From Irpex lacteus (taxonomy: Eukaryota; Basidiomycota; Agaricomycetes; Polyporales; Irpicaceae), in assembly GCA_001986395.2 (NCBI GenBank), contig MQVO02000010.1:806001-870000 (forward strand): 64,000 nucleotides of DNA, given 5' to 3'. Of this stretch, positions 10,783-20,936 are shown one piece after another. A program made the position numbers and the translations under genes. The notes beneath the pieces are model-generated. The model was not told the DNA's origin. It saw only the letters and a program-made list of their open reading frames with translations, and ran no database searches. Every line of letters starts with the position of its first letter. Position 1 is the first letter of the stretch.

Positions 10783-11446
10783 GAAGTCCAGTGAAGTCGG
10801 TGTACACATTCTGCCTCCTACTCTGCGACTTTTACATGACTTTTACACGGGCAAGAGGCCATTCATCTACAAAACTGTGTTTTCATTGTTCTACGCCTAT
10901 ACAGCGATAAGTCATACTACTGCACGATCAAAATGTATCTATCACATCACAACAAGGGTTGCCGCGCTTCGCTTCGGCCCACGAAGCCTGGTAGATGTAG
11001 CCAACAAAGAATGTAGTAAGAAGCTTCACTGGAGAGTGGGTGTGTAGTGCAACGTCAGAGGAGAGAAGGATAACGGGAAAACCGCAATTCCACGATCGAG
11101 TATTCGTCGGGGCCTGAAAAACTCCCCCAACAGCCCATGCTGATTTATTCCAAAGCGGGCCCTACAATAGACGGAGGGGAGCGGGAAAATATCGTGGAAA
11201 ACGATTTGGAAGCAAGGTAAGACAGAATGAAATGGGATAGAACCGGAATCCGATCGTCACAAACGATTTGTAGGGCAAATGAAGCCGATTAGACAAAACT
11301 TCTGACTGAAGCCCACATGCGTAAAGGAATGGAGTAATTGTAACTGAAGCAGACACGCGTAAAGGAATGGAGTAATAATAGCAATGTCTGCATAGCTATG
11401 GGATTATTGTGTACTTATCAGGCATTGCGGAGGATCTGCGAATCAT

Positions 11447-11508
11447 GGCATTGGCAGGAATCGAACCCGCAGCCCAGTCGTTCGGAAGCTGAAGCGCTGC
11501 TGAGTTTT
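11447..11508 (-). repeat. tRNA-derived (SINE-like) repeat
   Basis: The minus strand has a perfect T-arm and Pol III B box (GCGGGTTCGATTCCTGC) and, 30 bases earlier, CTCAGCAGCGC in the place of a D-arm/A box. A TTCCGAA loop would carry a CCG anticodon, but the anticodon and acceptor stems do not pair, so it is not a functional tRNA. The same two boxes recur at 35490-35543, which makes a tRNA-derived SINE more likely. Confidence 0.5.
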
Positions 11509-12428
11509 AATACTTTCTACATAGGATAATCGTATCGCAATTATGCTCAGCCGTACCATATAGATATAGTCGCGCAGCGCGGCAATAATTACTGTCACGC
11601 CTCTAGTATATATACGCATCGTCACACGAAGGTATTCGAGAATAGAGTACTTTGGAACCTACGTTTGAGTAAAAATTTGGGCATATGTTTGAGCTCCACA
11701 GCGCAAATATATGAGCGGCCTGGGAGAACGTTTGACGAAATGTTTTGAGCGCCAAGTACATTTCGCGGCTACCTTGCGTTTTTGCTGGCTAATCGACTCG
11801 ACTTTTATGCCCAAGGCATCCTTTCACGCTGTGCAAGATTTACATGTCCATGTATAACCAAAACTGGGAGTGCGAGCTGGGACTTTTCACTCGTCGCTTT
11901 CTTGCTCTCAGAGCAAGCTTTCCTCTACCGATAAGGGTACGCGTCTAAGCCGCAGCTAGTACTTTTTAAGCAACAGATTACATAACGCTACGTTTCCCAC
12001 GCCTACAAGATGTTACCTCTCAAACCCGTACCATGCAATACCTTACGAAACATCGTAAATGCACTCGTATGCCCTACGGGTATCCATAAAAATATTATAC
12101 ATTAAACCATGTAGTGCATGGAGAGAAATGTAAGTTGCAACCGTGTGGAGGCTGGACTGACCGCTTTTGTGGAGTTCTGAGTGATGCGAAGGAATGCCAG
12201 TCGACATCCCGACTCATGAGTGAGACATGTCTGTAGAAGACAGAGTTGCGGAACCGGAGACGCTCAGCAGAGAAGGCGGCGGAGCGTAATGATGGAAAGG
12301 TGTTGAGGTACTTGATGCAAGCCTCATCGGCGATTCGAGCAGGCTTGCGAGAGAAGTTGAACCGAAAGCCAATGCCGGGAATCCAGCGAGCTGAGCGGAG
12401 AGGTGGGAGAGAGCCATCGCTCAACTGG

Positions 12429-13192
12429 TCAGGATATGACTGGGTGACGAAAGGCACCCACCCATTCCCCAGATGGTGGTCCAGGGGGAGCTGAGCCGGG
12501 TCGAGGGGAGACAGCGGACGAAGAGTGACTGGCAACTGCGCAGGCTACACCCTTAGGGGCACGCGCAATCCTGGGCTTAGGCTTTTTGGAGGCAGAAATG
12601 ATTTTAGAGGCCAAACCAATGACCTCATTCGGAGAAGCAGAGGGCAGCGCTGATGCGACGGCGCGCGTGGCAACAGATAGAACGTTTCGTCCGGCCAGCT
12701 TGGCAACAGACGCATACGACGGACGATGATGGCTAGGAGCAGGAGGGGCGGCTGCAGCCGACGGTGGTGGAATGCTTCCTGGAGGGGCGGGGCATGGAAG
12801 ATGGGTAACCGGCGGGGGTGGGTTGGATGGTTGTGGAATGGCAGGAGGACGGATGGAGTGACAGGTGCTGGAGATGCAGCAAGCTGTGGGGTTGGTGTTC
12901 TGAGATCAACAGGCAAATACTGCTGCCACGCAGCAGTCATTTTCCCGAGAGAGTTGGAGAAGCTGTCATGGACCCGACGGTCAGTGAGAGCTTCGATATG
13001 AGTGTGCTGCGCGGTAAGCATCGCAGTGAGCTGGTTGAACGACTTAGCGGCTGTCAGCAGAGCACCCACCAGCCGTTGCGGCCGTGAGTGTTGCTCTGAC
13101 TCTTTGAGGGTCTCTACACCAGCAAATGGAGGAGGGCGAGTTGGGGCTGCTTCGGGAGGAGGCGACGAAGCTGGGCGCTTGTTGTTGTTCAT
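12429..13192 (-). pseudogene. Frameshifted Pro/Ala-rich ORF, possibly gag/ORF1-like
   Basis: It opens with MNNNKRPASSPPPEAAPTRP and has a helical segment (QRLVGALLTAAKSFNQLTAM, HIEALTDRRVHDSF). Around 12850 the sensible frame changes by one base, in a C-rich tract, into PPPSAAAAPPAPSHHRPSYA followed by SVAKLAGRN and a basic ISASKKPKPRIARAPKG. The SYASVAK context after a proline-rich linker resembles N-terminal ORF1/gag proteins of fungal retroelements, but no zinc knuckle or reverse transcriptase follows, so this is a weak guess. Frames downstream (12095-12535) are uninterpretable. Probably a decayed element or gene remnant. Confidence 0.4.
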
Positions 13193-13755
13193 GGTGGTAT
13201 CGGAACAAGGAGCGTTTTCTACTCTGCCTCAGGGAGACTACTTTGGTGTGACCATCCTGACACTCTGCAACAGCCGGTCTGACGCTGCGCTCTTCTGTGC
13301 CCTTGCCCCTGTGGAGGATTTCTTTTAACTCGGTGACCTCTCCTGCCGCTCTCATTCTTCGTACTCGTCCGCTTCATACATAGCCCTTCTGCACAAAAGT
13401 ACGTTTGGCCCCCCCTCTCTCTTCCTACTGGTTTTTCTCTACTCAGTGTTACCCGTGACTCTGTCACCTTTCACACTCTGACTTTTCCCAGACATCCGTT
13501 CTCACGCGTAGTTGGACAACATCATAGAATGTACCGGTACTTTTGCATGGCTATGCATATATGTATCCCTTAATGTATGTTGAAACACGCCCTGCTTATG
13601 TTCAACCATATTTCCCATGGCCCTGGTAGCGGGTTTCGCTGCGAACCGTGACGCAGCGTTAGTAAATCAAACCGATGCACGTGCGGGCGCCTGTATTGCC
13701 GAAGCCCGGGAGGACTACCTTAACAGGTAAATCTGACCCTTGGCACCCCTGGCTA
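13193..13755. other. Intergenic stretch, no gene seen
   Basis: Only short overlapping frames. A short motif at about 13627-13662 (TAGCGGGTTTCGCTGCG, GCAGCGTTAGT) resembles the end of the tandem-duplicated module at 39881-40800. Confidence 0.4.
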
Positions 13756-14245
13756 GTGTTGCTCACGGTTCAGCTCCTTAGCCACAAGCCGTGTAGCTGA
13801 ACCGTTTTGGAGCCGAGCTAAGCCGAGCCATCGGTCATCGGCTCTTGCCGGTTCAGCTTGCCACGGCTCACGGCTCATAAACCGGCTGTGACGGCTCAAG
13901 CCGGTGATCCATCCTGGCAATGGACGAATATACTGATCCTTTACATATTTGAACAAAATTAGTCAGAATGCAATTAAAGTGAGTCTGCAATACTCACAGA
14001 CATATTTTTGAGGCTAATTCAGCAGAATTGTGAAGTGTAGGTAGCCAGAGAGGCAAGGGTAGTATCGGCCCACAGAACATGAGTACGAGGCGCCCATATT
14101 GATGGCTCATAACCGGCTGAGCCGTAGCCGTTTGAACCGAGCCGTAACTTGGCCGCTCGGCGTGGCTCGGTCCATCACTTCTCATCAAAAGCCATCAAAG
14201 CTGAACCGTGCTGAGCTGGGCTGCGCCATGAGCACTTGGCAACAC
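13756..14245 (+). mobile_element. TA-flanked MITE-like element with GAGCCG-rich body
   Basis: It begins GTGTTGCTCACGG after TA and ends GGCAACAC before TA, so it has inverted GTGTTG/CAACAC ends and a TA duplication, as for Tc1/mariner-type insertions. The outer parts are built from repeated GGCTCA, GAGCCG and CGGTTCAG words on both strands, giving strong self-complementarity. There is no coding content. Likely a non-autonomous foldback MITE. Confidence 0.55.
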
Positions 14246-14333
14246 TACAGTACCCCTGGCCTTACATCCAAATTTCCCGGGGGGGGCCGCCTTCGGCGGG
14301 CTCCCCTTGCCATGACCCAATTTTCGAGCATAA

Positions 14334-14574
14334 TATTGAATATCTGTAAAATGTGTTTTACTGCCCCCAGCAATTACAAAGTGCATTCTATTCCACCAAA
14401 ATCTACAAAATTGTGTACCTTGCGCACAACCTGGTAAGAAACCAAAATGCAACGGCTCGAGCCAGAGCCGAGCCGGAGCCGCTGGGAGCCAGCCGCTTTA
14501 TCAGTGGTTCGGTCCGGCTCGGCTCTTGATTGCAACACAAAAGTGAACTGGACTGAGCCGGACTGCAGCAACAC
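14334..14574 (-). mobile_element. GAGCCG-rich MITE-like element, second family member
   Basis: It ends CAGCAACAC at 14574. The sequence up to it (CACAACCTGGTAAGA, GGCTCGAGCCAGAGC, GACTGAGCCGGACTGCAGC) matches in inverted orientation the block at 22782-23010. One dispersed family therefore has a conserved non-repetitive arm and a GAGCCG-rich arm. It lies 96 bp upstream of the AIM9-like start codon. Confidence 0.55.
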
Positions 14575-14670
14575 TTGCTACTTCCTATTTCGGGGGACGC
14601 CAGGCCATGGCCGCCGCCGCGGCATTGCCTGCTGAAGTTCTGAACGTCCATCCCTTGACGTCGACAAGGA

Positions 14671-16496
14671 ATGAGTTTTCTAGCCTCTGCAGCCAAAGCT
14701 CTGTTTAGACGTAGTAACGAACCTTCCGCGGAGTCGTTATATCGATATACCTCAGGGCGTTGGCTTTACAACGAGGTCGAACGTAAGCATTCCCGTATGA
14801 ATCGCAAGTGCATATCACTAATATGCTTATGTTACTTTTGCAGAACTAGCTGCTCGACGTGTTGAATTCAATGTAGCAGCCCTGAAGCATGTTGCGGCGC
14901 AAGCTGCTGGTGCACGTCGCTGCACACGTATTGCTAAAACCCATGAAGGTTCGTCAGGATTTGCTGTCTGGCGTTGTCTGGCGCATCATAACCAACGGGC
15001 ATCTTTCTCTGCAGGCTCGTTCAGCAAAGTCTATCTTCTCGAATTCGATAATCACTCGAGCCTTGTTGCGAAAATTCCCAACAAACTTATCCCTCCTTTC
15101 TACACAACTGCCAGCGAGGTCGCAACAATGGACTACGCGCGGACCATTCTAGGTCTACCGGTCCCTCGCGTGTTGGCTTGGAATGCACGCGCCGATGCGA
15201 CCACGAATAGCGTCGGCGCGGAGTACATACTGATGGAGAAAGCTGAAGGTGTGGAGCTTCATCATCGATGGGATACGTTCCACGGTCGTCAGGTGGCCCC
15301 GATGATAGAACAGGCCCTCCGTTTCGAAAATGTCTTCGCCACTCGAAAGTTCTCCCAGATAGGGAGTCTGTACTACAAGGAGGACGTGGAAGAGGCACTC
15401 CAAGCCCGACCTCTCTACGCTGCTGACGGTGGCAATGAGACTCCCAATGGTGCGGAGGACAAGTTTCGAATGGGACCACTCGTCGACTGGGATGTTTGGA
15501 GAGGAACGCGGTCGTGTCTCAACGTGAGTAGGGGACCTTGTAAGTGGCTAATTATCAACTGTAATGTCGCTATGTCACATCAAATTGTTGTTAACAGGGA
15601 CAGATGCGGTCTCGTATATTCGCGGCATCATTCGAATCGAGCAAGAATGGCTACGACAATATGCTAAGCCCTTCAGGCAGCCGTTTGATCGCTGGACTGG
15701 TGGTTCCGCAGAAGAACACATCGAACTACTGGAGCGCTTGTACATATTGGCCCCCCATATTGTCCCCCCTCCCGAACTCTGCTCACCCGTCCTGTGGCAT
15801 ATTGATTTGCACGGCGCAAACATCTTCATAGACTCTAGTGAGCAGCCTAAAATAACCTCCATAATCGATTGGCAGTCCGCTAGCATATTGCCGCTTTATA
15901 TGCAAGCCACATTTGCCGCATTCGCCCAGTATACGGGTGATGATGTCATCTATGAAGATGGACTGGTCTACCCGGTTCTTCGTGTCTCGCTGGAGGACGC
16001 CCCACGCTCCGAACATGCCCGTCTGAGCTTGGAACTGAAGCTGGCACTTTTTCAGAAGATATACGAAATCCGTCTGCAAACTCTGAGCCCGTGGAACTAC
16101 GCGGTCCATGTTTATCCTTGCATTGAGCAAGTACGTACGCCGGTGCAACGTGCGTCACGTACTTGGTGTGAAGGGATTCACCGCCTTCGCCAATCCATTT
16201 TCGAAATTATTTGCCGATGGGACGAGATTGCACCCGGTATCCCTCTCCCATTGGAAGTTGGTCAGGACGAGTGGGAGCGTCACCAGGCAAGCTTCGCGCT
16301 TCAAGAGAAGTATGAAGCCCGGATACAGATGCTTCGGAAAGAACTGAAGCTCGCTTCGGATGGCTGGACACCTGATGAAAATTACGAGATTGCCCAGGAG
16401 CAAAGTCGGAAGTTCATGGAGGAGTGGAATGAGGAGGCTGAAGGCGGACCTTACCCATTCCAGGACGGCGCGCCGTCATGGTTCGTCGGCTCGTGA
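14671..16496 (+). CDS. AIM9-like / APH-family phosphotransferase
   Basis: Four exons, 14671-14782, 14844-14948, 15015-15539 and 15598-16496, keep the frame and give about 546 residues. The order of motifs is that of the fungal AIM9 (altered inheritance of mitochondria 9)/APH kinase-like family: SGRWLYNE, LAARRVEFNV, a Lys of the small lobe in LVAKIPN, TASEVATMDYAR, LGLPVPRVLAW, VGAEYILMEKA, the RGPW turn formed across the last intron, the catalytic loop WHIDLHGANIFID near residue 315 and IIDWQ (metal-binding Asp) near 340. Catalytic His-x-Asp and Asp-Trp are both present, so phosphotransfer is plausible; the substrate is not known. Family members are reported at mitochondria, but the short N-terminus (MSFLASAAKALFRRS) is only weakly presequence-like. 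Exon 3 could also end at GTGAGT (15524), but the GTAAGT donor at 15540 is the one that restores RGPW. Confidence 0.87.
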
Positions 16497-17201
16497 TATG
16501 GTGTCCCCGTTTTGTAGGCTGAAGCAACCTCTCGGAACTGATAGTTTACAGCATCCCTACCACCAGGGTGGACGCCGTAGCTGTTTACATGAAATTCTAT
16601 ATAAGCAGCCTTTACCAGTTTGAACGTTGACTTCCTGTAGCGCGTGTTATCCAACGCTGCTCTGTGTGGCCCGCCCGCAAGTAAGTTTGATTTTTTATTC
16701 GCATGCGTACCTGAATTCAAGTTTTGCTACGCACGCAGAACACTTTTCACAGTGAATATAGTCAGATTTGAATACCTTGTACACGAAAACAGCATAAGTA
16801 GTTGGAGGGGAAGAAGGCGAGATCCAGCACACCACTGAGTTCGAACTCCGAAGGGCAGCTGTACACCAATTTACCAAGTACCGATCATATTTTCAACGTG
16901 CGGTTGCAGGCTACTAATATGCTTTCTGGGGTGTTCGGAACAGATTGGTTGCGTCGCCCAGTGCTCGTTACTTATGGGCCGTTCCCAAATATTACAGCAC
17001 AGTTAGATGTGTGCACATCTTGCGCATGATATCTGAGTATATAAGATTTTTAGAAGGAACACATACCTCTGCGGCAGGATGCGGGTAAGGAGACTTCAAA
17101 CGTTTTGGGAGTTCGGAAAACAGTTTGTCACTCTCGCATCACCGGTGCGATTACCTTATCAAGTAGTGCCATCGGACTTTGATATCAATGGCAGCCATAT
17201 A
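16497..17201. other. Intergenic stretch with a hairpin-repeat fragment
   Basis: No gene is supported. At about 16919-16940 a TGCTTTCTGGGGTGTTCGGAA match to the foldback family at 173 is present, and near 17105 there is another GGGAGTTCGGAA. Confidence 0.4.
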
Positions 17202-17316
17202 GTGTTGCCTCGAGTCCGACTCATGAGTTAACTCGACTCGGTGGTTCGCTTAGCAAAATTCGGAAATCGAGCCGAGTCGAGTTCTTGACCCGAGTCTACT
17301 CGCGAGTCTGTGATGG
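17202..17316 (+). mobile_element. GACTCG-rich MITE-like element, copy 1
   Basis: It starts GTGTTGCC after TA. The body repeats ACTCGACTCG, CGAGTCGAG and TACTCGCGAGTC, with a central GCAAAATTCGGAAATCGAG. The reverse complement of 26382-26500 aligns along the whole length, ending near TGATGGAT in both. Right terminus not clear. Confidence 0.5.
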
Positions 17317-17606
17317 ATTACGTTGGCTGAATCTAATTGGCCTATACGCTACTTCACGTGGCTCTCAATGTTCGACGCTTCAAGTTTGGCAGCATCATTG
17401 GGCGTCCGAGGCACGGGGGTCGATGTGTTCTCGTTGTGTCGACGCCATGCCTCTTCAATAAATATGGATCCGGTACGTACAGGGTTTGCCCGGTCCTTGA
17501 GAGACCACAAGGAACTTCGGCATTCTAGCTGAATTTCATTAACATTAAATGTTCAAAATATTTATATGGCACATTCACATTACATGCAGACTAACACCAG
17601 CATTTT

Positions 17607-17990
17607 TTGAGCTACGGATGTGTGACCAACGAGTTGTGGACGGTGGGTCGAAACGGGCTCACCCGCTCGTTGAAAGGGCTATATACGGCAGGTGAGCTGC
17701 CATATATAGTATGCCATCACCGTTTTCACGCCCCAGGCGCCCAAATTTACTATGGCCTCCCGCCCTCATATATCGGAGTCGCGACAGCGACACCAGACTG
17801 CATTACTATGACACGTGATGAGTACGTAGATGCTGCGGCTATCCTTACACAAGGTTTCCCAAGTTATTTTGTCTCAAAACCGAACGTTATCGAACCCTTT
17901 CAAGGAACGGTCCGCTTTCATGGAGCGGGTAAATCCTGTACCGGGTATGCTCGCGAAGCGACATTCTCAGTCAGTCGGGCGAGTCAATAA
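17607..17990 (+). CDS. Hypothetical ORF, 127 codons
   Basis: An open frame with mixed, protein-like composition (for example YIVCHHRFHAPGAQIYYGL and ITMTRDEYVDAAAILTQGF). I do not recognise it. It has no paralogue in the window and no clear flanking splice sites, and it ends with a Ser-rich tail. It may be an exon of a decayed gene or chance. Low confidence that it is translated. Confidence 0.25.
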   Translation: MSYGCVTNELWTVGRNGLTRSLKGLYTAGELPYIVCHHRFHAPGAQIYYGLPPSYIGVATATPDCITMTRDEYVDAAAILTQGFPSYFVSKPNVIEPFQGTVRFHGAGKSCTGYAREATFSVSRASQ

Positions 17991-18490
17991 AGCGGGCGAG
18001 TACACGCGTATTTTTACGCGAACTCAATATGTATGTTCTTCAGGTTCTTCAAGTTGTCCACGGTGACATTCCCACCGTAAGAAATCAATTCGGTCAAGCG
18101 ACATAAGACTATCGAGTGATTTGTTACTCCGTGTCTTTAAATGTCTTGTGCCATACATAGTAGGTATCTATAGGAACATGTTCCAGAGCCAGACATCCGT
18201 GTCGTTGGCTAGGATTCGTTCTCCGTCACGAGTATATTTGTGGGCCTCTTAAGACTACTACGACAAGCCCGCCTTAAGATGATGATGTTGCTTTTATTTT
18301 ATGATCCTCAGGCTCGGTGAACTGACTCCATTTTACGACACCGTTGCGCAGGTAGTGTGAGGTCACTGACCAGTTGAACGAAGACGGCGGCACAGGATGA
18401 TGATTAGTCTCGTGACCAGACGGATTGGGACGGCGGACTTCGAAGAGCGAGCCTCTTAGGCAGGCGGACGTCCCAACTCGAAAGCGCTGC

Positions 18491-18963
18491 CGCCGTGACT
18501 GACTATGGTGCCATAGTGCGATCAAGGTGAGAAAATGCGAAAATGACAAGTTTACCACCCACCCAAGTGCTCTACAGGTCTCTACAGGCAAGGGGGACGT
18601 AAGGTAAGCTCAGAATCGTAATCAGCGTACTCAAAAACACTTACCTAAAACTTTACACAAAGGGGATACGTGCTGTACAACTGTGGGTACAAGGAACAGT
18701 ACGTTAGGTATGGCCGGTGCTGTAGTATTCATGGACAACTCATGTACTTCGTATGACCTCCATGCTCCGGGAGCTATACAGCACGTATCCCCTTTGTGTA
18801 AAGTTTTAGGTAAGTGTTTTTGAGTACGCTGATTACGATTCTGAGCTTACCTTACGTCCCCCTTGCCTGTAGAGACCTGTAGAGCACCTGGGTGGGTGGT
18901 AAACTTGTCATTTTCGCATTTTCTCACCTTGATCGCACTATGGCACCATAGTCAGTCACGGCG
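18491..18963. repeat. 187-bp near-perfect inverted repeat with 99-bp spacer
   Basis: Arms 18491-18677 and 18777-18963 are reverse complements with about one mismatch by eye. The spacer is unique between the arms but continues the sequence of the dispersed repeat whose other copy is at about 55430. The left arm therefore looks like a partial, inverted re-copy of the right arm. The transcript would fold into a long dsRNA hairpin. Confidence 0.85.
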
Positions 18964-19600
18964 GGGACGTAGAAACTTGTATTAGAACTCTTTTATATGT
19001 ATAGAACAAGCTCGTCGCGTTTTTTTGTGGCCGCCATGTCCGCTTCACTCAGGGGAGGGCGCTTTGTCACCCAGGGGGAGGAGGAGGAGATCATGTGTAC
19101 CACACATGATCTGGGCCGTGATAAATTCATCTAAAATTGTAGAATATGTCTTCATAGTAGGTTAAATGGATTCCAGTATGTGCGGTACACTTTCCTCTCC
19201 GGAAACATGTACATGCTTGACCCTCTGTAAGGGTCATAGTGTTCAGTGTATAACACTTCGTTAACTCACTCAAACCACTAGGTAAAGCTCTCTGTACACA
19301 ATATATAACCTCATAAATGTCATCCTATGTTTACTAGGGGGTAGCTCCAGTCATGAGTTTTCCATAGGGGTACCCACCATTGTGGCCACCCAAAGATCAG
19401 TCTGTCACGCAAGATCAAGCGGTTGCTATATTAATACAACCTCATATTCGTAATCTACACATGCAATTACCCCACCCTACCACAAAGAATCGTTCAAAAC
19501 GAAGGGGAGGGGAGGGAGATGGCTCTACACTATGCTCATCGTCGGGGACAGCGAGCACAGGTGCGGAGACGTCACGGGAGATAAGCGGGGCAGTGAGAAG
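18700..19600 (+). repeat. Dispersed ~0.9-kb repeat, copy 1
   Basis: Collinear with 55430-56320. Shared landmarks in order: GCAGTATTCATGG/GTAGTATTCATGG, TGTGTAAAG, TTTTGAGTACGCTGAT, CTTACGTCCCCCTTGC, GGGAGGGCGCTTTG, GAGGAGGAGAT, GGGTCATAGTGT, CTATGTTTACTAG, CAAGATCAAGCGG and GGAGATAAGCGGGG. Divergence with several indels shows it is old. No conserved reading frame was seen, so it is probably a non-autonomous element or a fragment of one. Confidence 0.7.
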
Positions 19601-20936
19601 CGTTGATTGATGGTGTCTGACAGTGAGCGCGTGAGCGGACACACGATTTGATTGACGGAGGCGCCACATCGCGCTCGACGAAATCATTATTGATGAGTAC
19701 TACCGTAAACAGTGCTAACACTCTGACATAAGCTTGTTACTTTACACGGTATTCGCAGGATTATCTCACAATTATCTCGCAGGTAGTGGCACTTAGAGGT
19801 TCCAAGCTAGTTAGCATGGCATTCTGGGGGTCTATGCCAAGCTTATTAGCTCGGGAATGTAGGAGGTCCAGGTGTCTTGCTAGCAAGAATGTTTTTCGAA
19901 GTCCGCAGGCCTAATGGGGACGGAGCCTCGGCGACGTCCGACGTCTGGGAACGAGACTAGATAATGATCACAACAAATGATTGAAAACACTGCAGGGAGT
20001 GTGATTATCAAGGCTAGATGTGCTTCAGAGGCACACATGCGTCGGGAAAGGAGTACTGGCAGTAAGCATCGCTGAGCGCTAGTACTGTGGCGACGCGACA
20101 CGCCAGGACACGCCATGTCACAAAGTGTCATAGATAGACGTAAATTTAGATGGAAAACATTACTTAAAAGAGAATGTTTGGCACACGAGACGTAGGCGGC
20201 GATCTCGATGAACGGCTTCTCCTCGACATCATCGGCGGGGTGGGAGTGTTCGGCGCATGACTCCTGGTTTAGCAAGCGGGTGATGGCGGAGTCAAAGGTG
20301 AGTTGGTCGGCAGGGGTACTTAGAGTCGAGTGCGACGTCGTAGTCGGTGGGCGGATGTGACATGTGATCATCCGCTCTGCGCATATTGGTACAGTATAGG
20401 AAACGCTCAGTACTAGTAGAACGTCACTTACAATAAGCGTAGGCGCTGTAACCTGCGTACTTACATAGCAGGGCTACATGACGACATGCTACAGGATGCT
20501 ACGGCAAGGCTACGGTCTGGCTACGAAACGCAACGGCAGCTGCACATAGGGTCAAAGCTGATAATGAATCCAACGTAGGATGGCACCTGTCTACGAACGG
20601 TCGGATTGCATAGTACTACGTCAAGTTGTCGCGTTCCCTGATACCGACCTTCATAAATTTTAATCGGTTAACTCTTTCTTGGACTAAGATATCTACTACT
20701 AGCTAGAGACAGCACTTTCAAAATGATCGGGCCTCTCCGATCTCGTGTCCGCAATGATATGACCAAGCTCACTCACTCCAGGTCTTTCGCGTCTCAACCA
20801 ATAAACTTGCATTATTTTAGACGGTATGAGCAGCACAGGACCACACTTGATAACACTAACAATGCTTTGCAGCATTACGCGGCTTTATAGACTATGCATA
20901 TCTGTGTGGCAAGAGCCCGCCTATGCATTTGTGGAG
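19601..20936. other. Intergenic stretch, no gene seen
   Basis: Frames here are short or overlap on both strands; a 163-codon minus frame (19880-20371) shows no motif. A motif with CTAATGG and GCCTCGGCGAC around 19909-19945 is shared with 8775-8806. Around 20480-20535 there are repeated GCTAC words. Confidence 0.4.

Larger units (their letters stand above)
10647..12094. other. Repeat-containing intergenic stretch
   Basis: The stretch is AT-rich after the Helitron-like end and carries two tRNA-related repeat fragments (listed separately). The 116-codon frame at 10697 spans one of these repeats and shows no protein motif. No gene is supported. Confidence 0.5.

Noticed and set aside
11447..11520. 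A tRNA-Arg(CCG) gene on the minus strand
   Set aside because: The T-arm is perfect, but the acceptor and anticodon stems do not pair, and the same sequence family recurs elsewhere; called a SINE-like repeat instead.
12095..12535. A 146-codon gene following the Pro/Ala-rich ORF
   Set aside because: All three minus frames are open over part of it and none shows a motif; most likely open by composition.
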